A stretch of 6,896 nucleotides of DNA from the NCBI GenBank assembly GCA_007117185.1, contig SKHA01000285.1, positions 1 through 6,896 on the forward strand, given 5' to 3'. The translations under genes and the position numbers were made by a program. The stretch comes from Spirochaeta sp. Lineage in GTDB: Bacteria; Spirochaetota; Spirochaetia; DSM-27196; Alkalispirochaetaceae. Position 1 is the first letter of the stretch; each line of letters starts with the position of its first letter. Positions 6,526 through 6,896 of this stretch are shown piece after piece. The notes beneath the pieces are model-generated. The model did not search any database. It was not told where the DNA came from and saw only the letters and a program-made list of their open reading frames with translations.

Positions 6526-6896
6526 TTAACGCTTGGAGAACTGGAACTTACGGCGCGCACCACGCTGCCCGAATTTCTTCCGCTCAACCATTCGGGGATC
6601 GCGGGTAAGGAACCCGTTGACCCGCATCGTCTTGAGAAGGTTCTCGTCGTACTTGACCAGCGCCCGGGCAATACCGTGGCGAATTGCCCCGGCCTGCCCG
6701 CTCTCACCGCCGCCCTTCACGTTGACCACCACGTCAAAGAGTGTTTCTTTTTCAGTGACCGCCAGGGGCTGCTTGTACACAATCATGTTTTCCGGGCGAT
6801 GGAAGAAATTGTCTGCTTCCCGTCCGTTAATCAGGACCTTGCCCGTTCCAGGGCGCAGATACACCCGCGCAACTGAAGTCTTTCGCCGTCCGGTAC
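6526..6896 (-). CDS. rpsI: 30S ribosomal protein S9 (5' end beyond window)
   Basis: Small-subunit ribosomal protein whose C-terminal tail reaches the P-site tRNA. The visible 122 residues begin TGRRKTSVARVYLRPGTGKV and continue through GGGESGQAGAIRHGIARAL and GFLTRDPRMVERKKFGQRGA to the invariant basic end FQFSKR, followed by TAA. S9 is normally about 130 residues, so only some ten N-terminal codons are missing past the right edge. The GTG at 6864 is an internal valine of SVARVYL, not the start. In most bacteria rplM (L13) lies immediately upstream, which here would be outside the window. A strong terminator follows. The C-terminal Lys-Arg end is intact. Confidence 0.98.
   Translation of the reverse strand, partial: TGRRKTSVARVYLRPGTGKVLINGREADNFFHRPENMIVYKQPLAVTEKETLFDVVVNVKGGGESGQAGAIRHGIARALVKYDENLLKTMRVNGFLTRDPRMVERKKFGQRGARRKFQFSKR

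Noticed and set aside
5877..6608. Plus-strand open frame of 243 codons opposite recX and the end of rpsI
   Set aside because: It crosses the terminator and two recognised genes on the other strand, has no recognisable domain, and looks like a GC-rich shadow.
6399..6707. N-terminal extension of recX in the same frame up to 6707
   Set aside because: This stretch lies over rpsI coding sequence and its terminator and reads as Ser/Arg/Gly-rich non-RecX sequence; ATG 6398 gives a normal-length RecX.
6862..6864. GTG at 6864 as the S9 start codon
   Set aside because: Upstream in-frame codons encode TGRRKTSVAR, the conserved S9 N-terminal region, so this GTG is internal.

Overview
The window comes from a GC-rich bacterium. 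All supported genes lie on the minus strand, so transcription runs from high to low coordinates. The ending of ribosomal protein S9 (…RRKFQFSKR) and a response regulator with an N-terminal excisionase-like helix-turn-helix would fit a spirochaete or another GC-rich Gram-negative group. That placement is an impression from two proteins and is weak.

Layout in transcription order. (1) rpsI (6526 to the window edge, 5' end missing) ends at a clear hairpin-plus-U-tract terminator (6445-6484). (2) recX (5880-6398) follows. (3) A near-consensus sigma70 promoter (TTGACA, 18 bases, TATACT), whose -35 overlaps the recX stop codon, begins a new unit. (4) That unit holds an HTH-receiver response regulator (5202-5822), a stand-alone receiver (4829-5194), acylphosphatase (4555-4842), an AEC-family permease (3648-4562) and an MFS permease (2419-3651). 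The five genes are 7 nt apart or overlap by 14, 8 and 4 nt. (5) A triple 13-bp direct repeat spans the MFS stop codon, followed by a 77-nt gap. (6) The large molybdenum-cofactor subunit of a xanthine dehydrogenase-family hydroxylase (1-2341) fills the left third and runs off the edge, probably only a few residues before its end.

Working together (inference): two permeases of different superfamilies directly precede a molybdenum hydroxylase subunit, which suggests uptake or export of a small organic or heterocyclic compound and its oxidation. The FAD and 2Fe-2S subunits such an enzyme needs are not in the window and may lie beyond position 1. The hydroxylase has the family signatures (GGGFGGK, RGFG, EMGQG, catalytic GLGE). 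However, it has Ala where xanthine dehydrogenases have a purine-binding Glu after GGGFGGK, so xanthine should not be assumed as substrate. The two receivers have no histidine kinase nearby.

I see no mobile element, CRISPR array, tRNA or phage gene, and no clearly new system. The points most worth a second look are the hairpin-forming repeat at the MFS stop, the Glu-to-Ala change, and the kinase-less regulator pair heading the transporter operon.
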